Shown here piece after piece: positions 6,040 through 6,189 of a stretch of 6,189 bases of DNA. How positions within the stretch are numbered: position 1 is the stretch's first letter; every line of letters starts with the position of its first letter. Both the position numbers and the translations under genes were made by a program. Source of the DNA: JAHDHW01 sp964551455 (lineage in GTDB: Bacteria; Bacteroidota; Bacteroidia; Chitinophagales; Saprospiraceae); the NCBI GenBank assembly GCA_964551455.1, contig CAZKDA010000255.1, positions 1 to 6,189 on the forward strand, read 5' to 3'. Under the pieces are notes generated by a model, which did not search any database, was not told the origin of the DNA, and saw only the letters and a list, made by a program, of their open reading frames with translations.

Positions 6040-6189
6040 TTATTTCATGATTATTAGCTTCCCATTCTGTAAGCTACGACCTTTGCGACTGATCTTGTAA
6101 AAATACATACCGGCAGGGACACGGCTGATATCCAGCGTAAATGATGATTGACCTTCCGCCAATATATATCGTGCTTGTTGTTGGCCGGT
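6040..6189 (-). CDS. T9SS-type sorting domain protein, C-terminal end (partial)
   Basis: The minus strand is open from the right edge to the TAA at 6040-6042, giving 49 residues; the start lies outside the window. The peptide contains FTLDISRVPAGMYFYKIS and ends NGKLIIMK. This matches the type A C-terminal sorting domain of Bacteroidota type IX secretion cargo: a 'LDxSxxPxGxYF' strand pair, a basic turn (SRKGRS) and the terminal 'GKLIxxK' strand. Such domains direct a protein through the outer membrane by the Por/T9SS machinery, and the domain is normally then cleaved, leaving the cargo secreted or surface-bound. What the cargo does cannot be told from this tail. It converges on mutS2 with only 9 bp between the stop codons, and no terminator hairpin fits in that gap. 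Confidence 0.85.
   Translation of the reverse strand, partial: TGQQQARYILAEGQSSFTLDISRVPAGMYFYKISRKGRSLQNGKLIIMK

Noticed and set aside
1..6189. A new defence, secretion or biosynthetic system
   Set aside because: The complete genes are two housekeeping genes (aroC, mutS2) and two members of common enzyme families. No toxin-antitoxin pair, transposase, integrase, phage gene or unknown conserved cluster is present.

Overview
This window looks like an ordinary chromosomal segment of a Bacteroidota (Bacteroidetes) bacterium of moderate GC content. The evidence is a C-terminal T9SS-type sorting domain at the right edge (a secretion signal confined to this phylum), a lipoprotein of the Bacteroidota endonuclease/exonuclease/phosphatase type, a Bacteroidota-like -7 promoter element (TAnnTTTG) upstream of aroC, no clear Shine-Dalgarno sequences, and a MutS2 with the Smr extension. 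A Saprospiria- or Cytophagia-like lineage is possible, but that is only an impression.

Layout. Positions 1-236 (+) hold the last 77 codons of a TamB-like outer-membrane biogenesis protein. Positions 237-593 are non-coding and unusually rich in repeats: a heptamer array at the stop codon, a TTTGTG/CACTAAG inverted repeat, and two strong GCA-loop hairpins flanked by ATCCCC. Positions 594-2185 (-) hold two genes 23 bp apart: an endonuclease/exonuclease/phosphatase-fold lipoprotein, then a PaiA-like GNAT acetyltransferase. Positions 2186-2406 are non-coding and contain a long imperfect inverted repeat built from 10-bp TTTGTG-type units. Positions 2407-3483 (-) hold chorismate synthase (aroC). Positions 3484-3645 are the divergent promoter region. 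Positions 3646-6030 (+) hold complete mutS2. Positions 6040-6189 (-) hold the last 49 codons of a T9SS-exported protein, converging on mutS2 with a 9-bp gap.

Functional relations. The genes do not form one pathway. AroC makes chorismate, the precursor of aromatic amino acids, folate and quinones. MutS2 acts on recombination intermediates and/or collided ribosomes. The TamB-like and T9SS proteins belong to the cell envelope and secretion. Only the lipoprotein-GNAT pair has operon-like spacing, and its shared function is unknown.

I found no convincing new multi-gene system. The most interesting material is in the two gaps at 237-593 and 2186-2406. They carry several families of short periodic and palindromic repeats, and in two cases the repeat directly abuts or supplies the stop codon of the preceding gene.
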